The position numbers were made by a program, and so were the translations under genes. From assembly GCA_934162655.1 (NCBI GenBank), contig CAKPJL010000001.1, positions 1 through 64,000 of the forward strand: a stretch of 64,000 nt of DNA, in the 5' to 3' direction. This DNA is from an uncultured Clostridia bacterium (GTDB lineage Bacteria; Bacillota; Clostridia; TANB77; CAG-465). Below are positions 8,977 through 16,868 of the stretch, in pieces; within the stretch, counting starts at the first letter, position 1; each line of letters opens with the position of its first letter. The notes under the pieces are model-generated. The model ran no database searches, had not been told where the DNA came from, and saw only the letters and a program-made list of their open reading frames with translations.

Positions 8977-9648
8977 TTATATGCTATCCTTATTTATCAT
9001 TATATACTCTCCCAGCTTGAGACTTCCAAGTTCTAAGTTTCCAATTGCAATTCTCTTTAGGCTATACACTATAATACCTAAAGCTTCACACATTTTTCTA
9101 ATTTGTCTATTTTTTCCCTCTGATATAGTTAGCTCTAAATGATTTTTATCTATCATTTTAGCACTAGCCTTGTTCGTTATATATCCACCTATATCTACTC
9201 CTCTACACAAGGCATCTAGCTTATCTTTTGTAACTTCTTGATGTACTTCTACTACATATTTTTTCTTTATTTTATTTCTTGGATGAATTATACTATTTGC
9301 AAATTCCCCATCATTTGTTAGAAGTAACATACCTTCTGTATCCATGTCAAGTCTTCCAACAGGAAATACTCTTACATTTTCATGAATTAAATCCATAACA
9401 CATGGTCTATTAAATTGGTCTGATGATGTTGTTATATATCCTTTTGGCTTATTTAACATTATATACACTTTTTTCTCTTCTTTAGTAATATTTTTTCCAT
9501 TAACTTGTACTATATCATTATCCTTTACATCTATTCCTAGTGAAGATATGATTTCCCCATTTATACATACCTTTCCTTTAGATATAAGTTCATCTGCTTT
9601 TCTCCTAGAGCATACTCCTGACATAGCAATATATTTATTTAATCTCAT
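8977..9648 (-). CDS. rluB: RsuA/RluB-family 23S rRNA pseudouridine synthase
   Basis: This 223-aa enzyme isomerises a uridine in 23S rRNA. An N-terminal S4 RNA-binding domain (MRLNKYIAMSGVCSRRKADE) is followed by the synthase domain with the RLDMDTEGMLLLTNDG motif holding the catalytic Asp (about 103-118). The C-terminal SEGKNRQIRKMCEALG is family-typical. RluB is the usual member in Firmicutes (ypuL), but RsuA or RluE specificity cannot be excluded from sequence alone. rluD follows upstream in the same direction, separated by a hairpin. Confidence 0.85.
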   Translation of the reverse strand: MRLNKYIAMSGVCSRRKADELISKGKVCINGEIISSLGIDVKDNDIVQVNGKNITKEEKKVYIMLNKPKGYITTSSDQFNRPCVMDLIHENVRVFPVGRLDMDTEGMLLLTNDGEFANSIIHPRNKIKKKYVVEVHQEVTKDKLDALCRGVDIGGYITNKASAKMIDKNHLELTISEGKNRQIRKMCEALGIIVYSLKRIAIGNLELGSLKLGEYIMINKDSI

Positions 9649-9729
9649 ATTTTACCTCATTTTAAATCACAATGTGTATTTATTCTCATATTATATATTA
9701 TCATAAATATTTATGTTAATATATATTTT

Positions 9730-9753
9730 AAGGCTAAATTAAAATTTAGCCTT
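9730..9753 (-). terminator. Probable terminator of rluD
   Basis: AAGGCTAAAT and ATTTAGCCTT arms form a hairpin just after the rluD stop. The minus-strand tail is AT-rich but a poor T-tract, so termination may be partial. Confidence 0.6.
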
Positions 9754-9760
9754 AGCTTTT

Positions 9761-10678
9761 TTATTTTTCTTTTTTTCTTAAAGTGTCTAATACATTTTCA
9801 AATTCCTCTGGTGGTTTTATATTAAATTCCATATATTTTGATGTAGTTGGATGTATTATTCCAAGTGTCATAGCATGAAGCATATGTCCCTTTACTCCAA
9901 ATTTATTATCACCTTTTCCATATGTATCATCACCTAAAAGACAGTGCCCAATTGATGCTAGATGAACTCTTATTTGGTGCGTTCTCCCTGTTTCTAATGT
10001 TGCCTTTATGTATGTTATATTCGAAGAATAAAATCTTTCTAATACCTTTACATGAGTTATAGCCTCTTTTGAATTTTTAGAAGTTACAGCCATTTTCTTT
10101 CTATCTTTTTCACATCTACCAATAGGCTTATTTATAGTTATATCATTTTCTTTTATTATACCCTTTACAAGAGCAACATACTCACGCTTTATGCTATGCA
10201 CCTTAAATTGTTCTGATAATTTTTTGTGAGCATTATCATTCTTTGCCACTACTAAAATCCCGGATGTATCTTTATCAATTCTATGTACAATTCCAGGCCT
10301 TATAACACCATTAATAGAAGAAAGCCTATCTTTATGTGAATACATCAAAGAATTAACTAAAGTTCCTGTATAGTTGCCGTTTGCTGGGTGTACTACCATT
10401 CCCTTTTTTTTATTTATAATTATGATGTCGTTATCTTCATATAAAATGTCGATATCTATTTTTTCAGCTACTGCTTCTATTTTTTTATCTTCAATATCTT
10501 TTACACTAATTACATCGTCTTTTCTTAAATTATACCCAGCTTTTACCACCTTAGAATTGACAAGTATATTGCCATTATCTATAAGATTTTTTATGTAACT
10601 TCTGGTTTTTCCTACAAGTAACCCGCTAAGATATACATCAAGTCTAGTTCCTACATTATCATACACAATATATTCCAT
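9761..10678 (-). CDS. rluD: RluA/RluD-family 23S rRNA pseudouridine synthase
   Basis: This 305-aa enzyme modifies 23S rRNA uridines. It has an N-terminal S4 domain (about 15-75) and a synthase domain with the hallmark HRIDKDTSGILVVAKN, where Asp is the catalytic residue (about 135-150). GRTHQIRVHLASIGH (about 230-245) is also diagnostic. The length fits B. subtilis YlyB. A strong terminator lies between it and spoIIAB upstream, so it is not part of the spoIIA transcript. Confidence 0.9.
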   Translation of the reverse strand: MEYIVYDNVGTRLDVYLSGLLVGKTRSYIKNLIDNGNILVNSKVVKAGYNLRKDDVISVKDIEDKKIEAVAEKIDIDILYEDNDIIIINKKKGMVVHPANGNYTGTLVNSLMYSHKDRLSSINGVIRPGIVHRIDKDTSGILVVAKNDNAHKKLSEQFKVHSIKREYVALVKGIIKENDITINKPIGRCEKDRKKMAVTSKNSKEAITHVKVLERFYSSNITYIKATLETGRTHQIRVHLASIGHCLLGDDTYGKGDNKFGVKGHMLHAMTLGIIHPTTSKYMEFNIKPPEEFENVLDTLRKKEK

Positions 10679-10689
10679 TTTTTTACCTC

Positions 10690-10732
10690 AAAAAAAATCT
10701 AGATATATTTTATCAAAATATACTTAGATTTT
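10690..10732 (-). terminator. Strong terminator directly after spoIIAB
   Basis: AAATCTA arms enclose an inner ATATTTT/AAAATAT stem, followed on the minus strand by T8. It ends the spoIIAA-AB transcript at the place where sigF would normally begin. Confidence 0.9.
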
Positions 10733-10744
10733 CAATAACATTTA

Positions 10745-11185
10745 TTAATTTGAACTCTTTCTTTTCAACTTCTTAAAAAGCTTTACTTCTGTTCCTTCAT
10801 TTTTAGTAGAATCTACCACTATCTCATCCATAAAGCTCTCCATTATAGTAAATCCCATTCCAGCATGTTCTTCCTCAGGCTTAGAAGTATATTCAGGTGT
10901 CATTGCAAGTGCTATATCCTCTATTCCAACTCCAAAATCTTTTATTACTATTTCTATACTTTCATCTTCAACATTTAGATTACATTTTACTATAATTATA
11001 TTTCCTTCTTTATTATCGTATCCATGTTCTATTGCATTGGTAACAGCCTCGGAAACAGCTGTCTTTATATCAACAATTTCATCAACTGTAATATTTAAGT
11101 TAGATGCAAATGTTGTTACAGCAAGTCTTATAGTAGATACATTTTCTAGCCTCGCATCAATTTTTATTTCCATACTATTATTCAT
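10745..11185 (-). CDS. spoIIAB: Anti-sigma F factor SpoIIAB
   Basis: This 146-aa GHKL kinase holds sigma-F inactive and phosphorylates SpoIIAA in the predivisional cell. N-box EAVTNAIEHGY, G1 box DFGVGIED and the ATP-lid/G2 segment EEHAGMGFTIME are all present. The ATG at 11185 is chosen because GAGGTG lies 8 nt upstream. An upstream in-frame GTG is too close to it. It starts one base after the spoIIAA stop, indicating translational coupling. The expected third gene, sigF, does not follow. Confidence 0.93.
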   Translation of the reverse strand: MNNSMEIKIDARLENVSTIRLAVTTFASNLNITVDEIVDIKTAVSEAVTNAIEHGYDNKEGNIIIVKCNLNVEDESIEIVIKDFGVGIEDIALAMTPEYTSKPEEEHAGMGFTIMESFMDEIVVDSTKNEGTEVKLFKKLKRKSSN

Positions 11186-11186
11186 A

Positions 11187-11492
11187 TCATTCACACCTCA
11201 TAGATATATTTTTACCAACAGAAGAAAGCTCTATTACCCTTTTTACTGTACTACTAGGATTTAAAATAGTAAGTTTTGAATCCATTAATTTAACTAAGTT
11301 ATATCTTCCAATTAAAAGTCCTATACCACTACTATCCATGAATTTAACCTCACTTAAATCAAGTGTTACTTCATCTGGTTGATAACGCATTATATATCCA
11401 TCTATTATAGTCCTTAGTTCCTTACAAGAATTCATATCAAGTTCTTCATTTAAATCAATCTTTAAATTTCCCCCTTCAAAAAAATACTTCAT
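11187..11492 (-). CDS. spoIIAA: Anti-anti-sigma F factor SpoIIAA
   Basis: This 101-aa STAS-domain protein frees sigma-F by binding SpoIIAB when unphosphorylated. The phosphorylation site lies in FMDSSGIGLLIGRYN (about 53-67), where the Ser pair matches the conserved target serine. GAGGTGAT precedes the ATG. It is the first gene of a two-gene operon with spoIIAB. A terminator for the preceding gene lies about 50 bp upstream. Confidence 0.93.
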   Translation of the reverse strand: MKYFFEGGNLKIDLNEELDMNSCKELRTIIDGYIMRYQPDEVTLDLSEVKFMDSSGIGLLIGRYNLVKLMDSKLTILNPSSTVKRVIELSSVGKNISMRCE

Positions 11493-11542
11493 TAAAATAT
11501 CACCTCAATGGTAGTATAACATATAAATAGTGAAAAAAATGT

Positions 11543-11580
11543 AAAAAAAAGAAGACAGCCAAAATTAATTGGTTGTCTTC
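11543..11580 (-). terminator. Intrinsic terminator of the pentapeptide/Thr-rich gene
   Basis: GAAGACAgCCAA and TTGGtTGTCTTC arms with a short AT loop are followed on the minus strand by T8. Confidence 0.9.
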
Positions 11581-11630
11581 TTGCTCTCAAGTTAGAGCTT
11601 TATTTTACGAGGTTGGGGAAAACCTCACAC

Positions 11631-12872
11631 TTAGTAACTCATATCAACAACATACTGCTGCTGACCTTCGATATTACCGCCACTTACAGAGATAACGCCA
11701 GAACCTGTTGATCCACTTGACAAATCTATTTCAACACGATAAAGATTTTCGTTTATGCGGATAACATTTGCACCTTCCGGAGCCTGAATTACTTCGTCAC
11801 CAGTAGGATTATCAATATAGATTGATACATCAGCATAGCCTGTGTCATTCCGGTCAAATTCCTGGAAGTTAGCATTTGCAGCAGGCTTAGGTGCCGTCGT
11901 TGTGCCCGTAGTTGTTGTCGTTGCCGGAGTAGTTGTCGTCGACGGAGCAGTAGTTACTCTTGGTGTAGTAGTAGTTACGGGTTTAGGAGCAGGTGTCGTA
12001 GTCTCGGGAGGGAGCGTCGTAGTAGTTGTTAACCTAGATGTAGTAATAACCGGTGCAGGAGTTGTAGTTACCACTCTTGGAGTTGTTGTTATAGCCGGTG
12101 TAGTAGGCTGAGTGTTGATAATAGGTGCCGGTCTTGTAGTATTAGCAGCCGAAGTCGTTGTAGTCGGAGGCAAAGTTGTCGGAATTATCTCTGAGATATT
12201 AGCCTGAGAAATATTAGCAACGCTTATATTAGCTTCGGTAATGTTTGCAACGCTTATATTAGCCTCAGTAATATTTGCAACGCTTATATTAGCCTCAGTA
12301 ATATTTGCAACGCTTATATTAGCTTCGGTAATATTGGCCTCAGTGATATTTGCCTTTGTAATATCTGCCTCGGTAATATTTGCCTTTGTAATATCCGCCT
12401 CAGTGATATTTGCCTTTGTAATATTCGCCTCAGTGACATTTGCCTCAGATATATTGGCAGTAGATATCTCTGCTTCAGAAATATCTACTTTAGAAATTTC
12501 TGCTTCAGATATCTGTACCTTTGAAACTTCCTGTTCCTGTACTTTTTCAGTACCAACATTAAGCTCATCAACATTAAGGACCGGAATTTCATCTCCAGAA
12601 AGTTTTGTTTCAAAAATTCCATTACAGAGACCGTATAATATGAAGCATAACATGGCACAAGATGTAAAGATTCCTATTCCTCTTAAAATTGCACCAGTAA
12701 GAACACCAGCCTCAATTAAGAAAAGGACAAAGGATACAATGGCAGCCACTATAACTGAAAATAACATTATTCCCCAGTTAGAGAATATGATGCTTCCGAA
12801 CATGCCAATAATCAACGCTATAAAAAGTATTATAGCAGAATTTTTTAAGAACTCTCGTGTTCTGTTTTTCAT
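11631..12872 (-). CDS. Membrane protein with pentapeptide-like repeats and Thr/Pro-rich linker
   Basis: This is a 413-aa protein of unknown function. Three or four N-terminal membrane helices (about 11-85) are followed by about 22 consecutive five-residue units of the form A-N/D-I-T/S-X (about 118-228), as in pentapeptide beta-helices. Next comes a Thr/Pro-rich low-complexity linker (about 232-345) and a C-terminal beta-rich domain of about 70 aa. GGAGG 9 nt before the ATG at 12872 fixes the start. Its codons use more G and C than the neighbours, which suggests transfer. It is monocistronic, between spoIIAA and the sortase. Confidence 0.7.
   Translation of the reverse strand: MKNRTREFLKNSAIILFIALIIGMFGSIIFSNWGIMLFSVIVAAIVSFVLFLIEAGVLTGAILRGIGIFTSCAMLCFILYGLCNGIFETKLSGDEIPVLNVDELNVGTEKVQEQEVSKVQISEAEISKVDISEAEISTANISEANVTEANITKANITEADITKANITEADITKANITEANITEANISVANITEANISVANITEANISVANITEANISVANISQANISEIIPTTLPPTTTTSAANTTRPAPIINTQPTTPAITTTPRVVTTTPAPVITTSRLTTTTTLPPETTTPAPKPVTTTTPRVTTAPSTTTTPATTTTTGTTTAPKPAANANFQEFDRNDTGYADVSIYIDNPTGDEVIQAPEGANVIRINENLYRVEIDLSSGSTGSGVISVSGGNIEGQQQYVVDMSY
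12211..12330. repeat. Four 30-bp tandem repeats inside the pentapeptide region
   Basis: Four near-identical 30-bp units, each encoding two pentapeptides (ANITE/ANISV), lie back to back. They are coding, in frame, and likely to vary in copy number between strains. Confidence 0.9.
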
Positions 12873-13007
12873 AAACTTTTCCTCCTTATAGTAAAAGTAT
12901 GTTTTAGTTACATCTATGAAAATTGCCCCAATCGATTCCCCTTTCAATTGAAAGCAAGATAAAAAAGAATAATTATGTTCTTTACATAATATTTTACCTA
13001 CAATTAT

Positions 13008-13036
13008 ATTATAACATAATTAACATAAAAATGCAA
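13008..13036 (-). promoter_or_regulatory. Sigma-A promoter of the pentapeptide/Thr-rich gene
   Basis: TTGCAT, a 17-bp spacer and TATAAT are seen on the minus strand. The predicted leader is about 130 nt and contains a 12-bp palindrome TTTCAATTGAAA near 12941-12952. Confidence 0.7.
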
Positions 13037-13045
13037 TAAAAAGCA

Positions 13046-13085
13046 AAAAAAAGATGTAAAATTTAAAGTTTTTTACATCTTTTTA
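13046..13085 (-). terminator. Intrinsic terminator of the sortase gene
   Basis: AAAAAGATGTAAAA and TTTTACATCTTTTT arms form a hairpin with A/T runs on both sides, immediately after the sortase stop. Confidence 0.85.
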
Positions 13086-13089
13086 TAAG

Positions 13090-13839
13090 CTATTTTATAC
13101 GTTTAGCCATAACAACAAATCTACCATTATTTTGTGAATATTCACAAGTTGAAAGTGTTAATATATCATCATCTTTTGATACGCTAACACCAGTATCATA
13201 CATACTTTTTGATTTAAAGTAATTTACAAAAGTAGTAAATTCATTATCGTTTGCAAAATTTGTATCTATATAAAAATCGTTATAATTATCTCCTGTAGTT
13301 TTGAACACACTAAATATTTGCCATTTATAGTTACCATTAAGTGTTGAAAATTCTATTACATTATTTACATCATAAAATTCTTTTTTAGCATAATTTAAAA
13401 TTGGTGTGAAATGATCATCAGTAGTAGTATTATGTCCATATATTACTAAGTTAGTGTATCCTGATAGATCATATTTTGAGTCGTAATCTAAAAAAGTTTC
13501 TCCCCATGCTGTTTTATTTCCGTCTCTATCATTTCTTAAATATCTATTATTGTCTTTAGCTTGAAATATGGCAGTATCTATATTTGTACCTGGAACTTTT
13601 AACCAAGCTATTGCATCTTGGTAAGTTGCATTTAAAGCTATAATTTCATTTTGTAGGTTTCTATCTGATTCATTATCATCAGTAGTAATTATGTCTTCGA
13701 TAACTGGTTCTTCATATATTTCTACTTCTTGATTATTTTTTGCTTTGTTTTTAATAAAGATACCTACTCCTAACGCTATAAGTAATACAGCAACCACTAT
13801 ACAAATTGCTATAATTATATTTCTCTTTTCTTTAAACAT
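13090..13839 (-). CDS. srtB: Class B sortase
   Basis: This 249-aa transpeptidase attaches surface proteins to the cell wall. An N-terminal membrane anchor (about 8-30) is followed by the sortase barrel. The catalytic His is in VIYGHNTT (about 130-137), the Cys in TLSTCEYS (about 228-235), and the Arg in NGRFVVMAKR near the end. The spacing and the TLSTC motif fit class B. Its neighbour at 13938 is a surface protein ending in NPNTG, a motif seen in class B substrates. It is separated from that gene by a hairpin. Confidence 0.92.
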   Translation of the reverse strand: MFKEKRNIIIAICIVVAVLLIALGVGIFIKNKAKNNQEVEIYEEPVIEDIITTDDNESDRNLQNEIIALNATYQDAIAWLKVPGTNIDTAIFQAKDNNRYLRNDRDGNKTAWGETFLDYDSKYDLSGYTNLVIYGHNTTTDDHFTPILNYAKKEFYDVNNVIEFSTLNGNYKWQIFSVFKTTGDNYNDFYIDTNFANDNEFTTFVNYFKSKSMYDTGVSVSKDDDILTLSTCEYSQNNGRFVVMAKRIK

Positions 13840-13883
13840 TTTAATTATTCCTCCTAATTACTCATTTGTACTACTCTTAAATT

Positions 13884-13920
13884 AAAGAGGGTCACAAATA
13901 AACTTCATGCCCTCTTTTTA
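13884..13920 (-). terminator. Probable terminator of the repeat surface protein gene
   Basis: AAAGAGGG and CCCTCTTT arms span an 18-nt loop directly downstream of the surface-protein stop. The minus-strand T-tract is short, so some readthrough into the sortase gene is plausible. Confidence 0.6.
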
Positions 13921-13937
13921 TTATAAACTTTCTCAAA

Positions 13938-15113
13938 TTAAAAGTCAATTCCTGTGTTTGGATTATCTTTCCAATCAGATGGTTTTACTGGATCCGGTTT
14001 TACTGGATCCGGTTTTACTGGATCTGGTTTTACTGGATCTGGTTTTTCTTCTTCAGCTTTTTTAGCTATTGTAAATACATCAGAATTTGCAGCATTTGAA
14101 CCATTTCCCATTGCATCTAGTGCAATTCCACCTGCTACTTTTATATATTTTCCTGCACCAACTGTACCTTGAATATTAGATAGGGTTACTATTCTTTGTG
14201 CATTACCACTACCAGATATTTTTATATCTGCTGTAAATCCTTCTAATTTTATTGCAGATTCTCTCATAGAAATATTAACAACTGCAATATTATCAGTAAA
14301 GTTTAATTTATATGTAACTGTTCCACCTTCATATACTGTTTTATTGTCAGGACCTTCTATTTTTAGAACTGGTGCTACATCATCTTTTTGAGCTATTGTA
14401 AATGCTTGTGAATTTGCAGCATTTGAACCATTACCTTTTGCATCCAGTGCAACTCCACCTGCTACTTTTATATATTTTCCTGCACCAACTGTTCCTTGGA
14501 TATTAGATAGAGTTACTACTCTTTGTGCATTATCACTACCAGATATTTTTACATCTGCTGTAAAACCTTCTAATTTTATTGCAGAATTTCTTAAAGAAAT
14601 GTTTGCAACACCTACATTATCAGTGAAATTTAATGTATAGCTAACTGTTCCACCAGCAAAAACTGTTGCAGAACTTGGTGCACTTATTACTAATTTTGGT
14701 GCTTCGCTGTCTTTTGATTTTACTGTAAATACGCTTGAATTAACAGCATTTGAACCATTACCTGTGCTAGTAAGTGCAACACCACCAGCAACTCTTATAT
14801 ATTTTCCAGCACCTACGCCTTGAATATTAGATAGGGTTACCATTCTTACATTTCCTGTACCAGAAAAAGTCTTTGTAGCTGTAAAACCTTCTAATTTAAT
14901 AGCACTATCACGTAAACTGATATTAGCTACATCACCAGAAAATGTTAATTTAAATGTTACGCTTCCACCTTCTTCAACTTCTGTTGAACTTGGAGCACTA
15001 ATTTGTAAAGCACAAATTGTTGCATTTACACTACTAAATGGCATTGTTACAAATGTCATTGCAAAAATTGCAAGTAATGCAAATGCCTTTCTTAATTTAA
15101 TATTTTTTACCAT
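13938..15113 (-). CDS. Secreted repeat protein, possible sortase B substrate
   Basis: This 391-aa protein has a signal peptide (about 1-33) and three copies of a roughly 104-aa beta-rich domain with shared phrases such as LSNIQG, GAGKYIKVAGG and GNGSNAANS. A KPDPV tandem repeat (about 358-380) forms a proline-rich wall-spanning spacer, and the protein ends DNPNTGIDF. NPNTG matches a class B sorting motif. However, no hydrophobic segment or basic tail follows in this or another frame. GGAGG 8 nt upstream supports the ATG at 15113 over the in-frame ATG five codons earlier. The function is probably cell-surface binding. Confidence 0.75.
   Translation of the reverse strand: MVKNIKLRKAFALLAIFAMTFVTMPFSSVNATICALQISAPSSTEVEEGGSVTFKLTFSGDVANISLRDSAIKLEGFTATKTFSGTGNVRMVTLSNIQGVGAGKYIRVAGGVALTSTGNGSNAVNSSVFTVKSKDSEAPKLVISAPSSATVFAGGTVSYTLNFTDNVGVANISLRNSAIKLEGFTADVKISGSDNAQRVVTLSNIQGTVGAGKYIKVAGGVALDAKGNGSNAANSQAFTIAQKDDVAPVLKIEGPDNKTVYEGGTVTYKLNFTDNIAVVNISMRESAIKLEGFTADIKISGSGNAQRIVTLSNIQGTVGAGKYIKVAGGIALDAMGNGSNAANSDVFTIAKKAEEEKPDPVKPDPVKPDPVKPDPVKPSDWKDNPNTGIDF
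13981..14040. repeat. Four 15-bp tandem repeats encoding KPDPV
   Basis: Four almost identical 15-bp units (GGTTTTACTGGATCC or GGATCT ending) encode the proline-rich spacer of the surface protein. They are in frame and prone to copy-number change. Confidence 0.9.
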
Positions 15114-15143
15114 TTTTAATTCCTCCATTTTTAATACATTATC

Positions 15144-15172
15144 ATTTTAACATACTTTACATAAAATTGCAA
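15144..15172 (-). promoter_or_regulatory. Sigma-A promoter of the repeat surface protein gene
   Basis: TTGCAA, a 17-bp spacer and TAAAAT lie about 30 bp before the start codon on the minus strand. Confidence 0.65.
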
Positions 15173-15201
15173 TACTTTTTTAATATTTTTTCAAAAAATT
15201 T

Positions 15202-15228
15202 AAAACTGTATATTGAATATACAGTTTT
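15202..15228 (-). terminator. Intrinsic terminator of xerD
   Basis: AAAACTGTATATT and its inverted copy form a nearly perfect hairpin just after the xerD stop, with AAATTTTTTG following on the minus strand. Confidence 0.85.
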
Positions 15229-15233
15229 ATCTA

Positions 15234-16097
15234 TTACAAATTATGTTTATTATCTAAATTTATTCCTGCCATTTGTGTATACATTAATGTAGATGCAACA
15301 TCTGTATGTCCAAGCATTTCTTGAACTTTTTTAATTTCAGTACCTGTCTCTAACATATGTACAGCAAAAGAATGTCTTATAGTATGTGGCGTTATATCTT
15401 TTTGAATATTGGCTTCATCTTTATATTGTTTTAATATTTTCCAATACCCTTGTCTTGTCATTTTATTTCCATTAGTATTTATAAATAAAGTTTTCTCATC
15501 TTCTGTTTTAATTAAAAGTGGTCTTACCTTATTCATGTATTCTTTAAGACATTTTAGAGATAATGCTCCAAGAGGTATATGTCTTTCACTGTTCTTTTTT
15601 CTAACCTTAATATATTTTCCAGAAAGGCTAACATCTTCTACTCTAAGTGAGATTAATTCAGTTACTCTTATACCAGTTGCATATAAAATCTCAAGCATTG
15701 CCTTATCTCTTTGCCCTTTTAATTCATTAGTATTTGGTTGTTCTAACAATTTTTCAATTTCACTAGAAGATAAAATCATAGGCTCTTTTCTATCTACTTT
15801 TGGTGCATCAACTTTTTCTGCAATATTTTCTTCTGCAAGTCCTTTTGAAAGTAAGAACTTATAAAAAGCTTTTACTGAAGCAATAGATCTAGAAATAGTA
15901 GAATTAGATTTATTATTTTCTTCCAAATGGTTAATATATTCTTGCATATCTGATCTTCTTAAATCAAATACTTTTTTTCCTTGTTTTTCAAAATAATCAC
16001 TAAATTGGATTACGTCTCTTTCGTAAGAAGCAAGTGTATTTTCTGTTGCTTGTCTTGCTTTTAGGCTGTCAATAAATTCGTCTATCATTATCTTCAT
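15234..16097 (-). CDS. xerD: XerD-type tyrosine recombinase
   Basis: This 287-aa recombinase would resolve chromosome dimers at dif. It has an N-terminal SAM-like core-binding domain (about 1-85) and a catalytic domain with ATGIRVTELISLR (first Arg), HTIRHSFAVHMLE (His-x-x-Arg) and the HTDVASTLMYTQ segment with the nucleophilic Tyr. GGAGG 8 nt upstream supports the ATG at 16097. In B. subtilis xerD (ripX) lies between spoIIM and the spoIIA operon. Here it is directly downstream of spoIIM, so the context supports XerD rather than XerC or a mobile integrase. Confidence 0.88.
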   Translation of the reverse strand: MKIMIDEFIDSLKARQATENTLASYERDVIQFSDYFEKQGKKVFDLRRSDMQEYINHLEENNKSNSTISRSIASVKAFYKFLLSKGLAEENIAEKVDAPKVDRKEPMILSSSEIEKLLEQPNTNELKGQRDKAMLEILYATGIRVTELISLRVEDVSLSGKYIKVRKKNSERHIPLGALSLKCLKEYMNKVRPLLIKTEDEKTLFINTNGNKMTRQGYWKILKQYKDEANIQKDITPHTIRHSFAVHMLETGTEIKKVQEMLGHTDVASTLMYTQMAGINLDNKHNL

Positions 16098-16216
16098 GTT
16101 TAATTCCTCCAAATCTGCCACTATTTTATAACATTTTCTTAAATTTTGCAAGTGTTTTTTAAAAAATTATGTAATGTTACACGAATTTATCAACTTTATA
16201 TATTTTTTAGGACTTA

Positions 16217-16816
16217 TTATATGCTTTTCCATAAGTTTATAATTATAACTGACATAGTCTGTTCAAGTATTATTGATAAAAAAAACAAAGATACACTAAC
16301 TATTATATTTTTAAGCTCTTTAATAAATGTAGTAACCAAAATATTTTTATCTGTTATATCAAAATGAAAATTAATTGCGTTTATTAGCGTATATATTAAT
16401 GTAGGAAGATATATTATATTTGGTACAACAATTAAGCAAAGTATAGCATATATTCCATTTTTAACACCAAATATACTAAGTAGATTGCATGCATAAAAAC
16501 CTATCGATATACCTTTTATAACCCCTATGAAAGTTGTAACCGGTGGGCCTATTATTAACAAGGCTGAAACATATATCAATATCATCATTACAATATTAAA
16601 TTTACAAGAATTAATTATTATATTAATTTTATTATAATTTTCTAATTTAGCAATATTTAATGCATCAGTACATGTACCATTTACCTCTTCTATTACATAA
16701 GTCGGCAAAAAGTTATATATCATAATCCCTATTACTATACCAACTACTATAAATATAGATATTACTTTTATTACTTTAATATTTTGTCCTAAATAGTTTA
16801 TCAAATATTTTTTCAT
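16217..16816 (-). CDS. spoIIM: Stage II sporulation protein M
   Basis: This 199-aa polytopic membrane protein is the scaffold of the SpoIIDMP machine that hydrolyses peptidoglycan during engulfment. It has four or five hydrophobic segments (about 17-38, 75-95, 102-125, 135-160, 175-195). The central GPPVTTFIGVIKGISIGFYA fits the SpoIIM family. SpoIIP is encoded elsewhere in the window, at 52882. Its SD (GGTGAG) lies inside the 3' arm of a hairpin at 16821-16861. It is followed by xerD. Confidence 0.88.
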   Translation of the reverse strand: MKKYLINYLGQNIKVIKVISIFIVVGIVIGIMIYNFLPTYVIEEVNGTCTDALNIAKLENYNKINIIINSCKFNIVMMILIYVSALLIIGPPVTTFIGVIKGISIGFYACNLLSIFGVKNGIYAILCLIVVPNIIYLPTLIYTLINAINFHFDITDKNILVTTFIKELKNIIVSVSLFFLSIILEQTMSVIIINLWKSI

Positions 16817-16820
16817 AAAT

Positions 16821-16861
16821 AAAACTCACCATACAACATAATATGTTATATAGTAAGTTTT
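16821..16861 (-). promoter_or_regulatory. Hairpin that buries the spoIIM ribosome-binding site
   Basis: Minus-strand arms beginning AAAACTTACTATATAACAT pair with ATGTTGTATGGTGAGTTTT around a short loop. The GGTGAG SD of spoIIM is in the second arm, 9 nt before the ATG. The same hairpin lies just after the rnhA stop and could act as its weak terminator. Confidence 0.55.
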
Positions 16862-16868
16862 ATTCATA

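Noticed and set aside
8802..9020. 72-aa open frame overlapping rpsU in another frame
   Set aside because: The S21 sequence in the neighbouring frame is unmistakable.
12211..12330. 30-bp tandem repeats considered as a CRISPR array
   Set aside because: The units are contiguous without spacers, lie in frame and encode pentapeptides. No cas gene is near.
12241..12891. Plus-strand open frame of 216 aa opposite the pentapeptide protein
   Set aside because: It is the reverse complement of the repeat region. The minus frame has SD, promoter, terminator and a sensible domain layout.
15234..16097. The tyrosine recombinase considered as a phage or element integrase
   Set aside because: Its length, XerD-type motifs and position next to spoIIM match the chromosomal xerD. 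No attachment repeats or element genes are seen.
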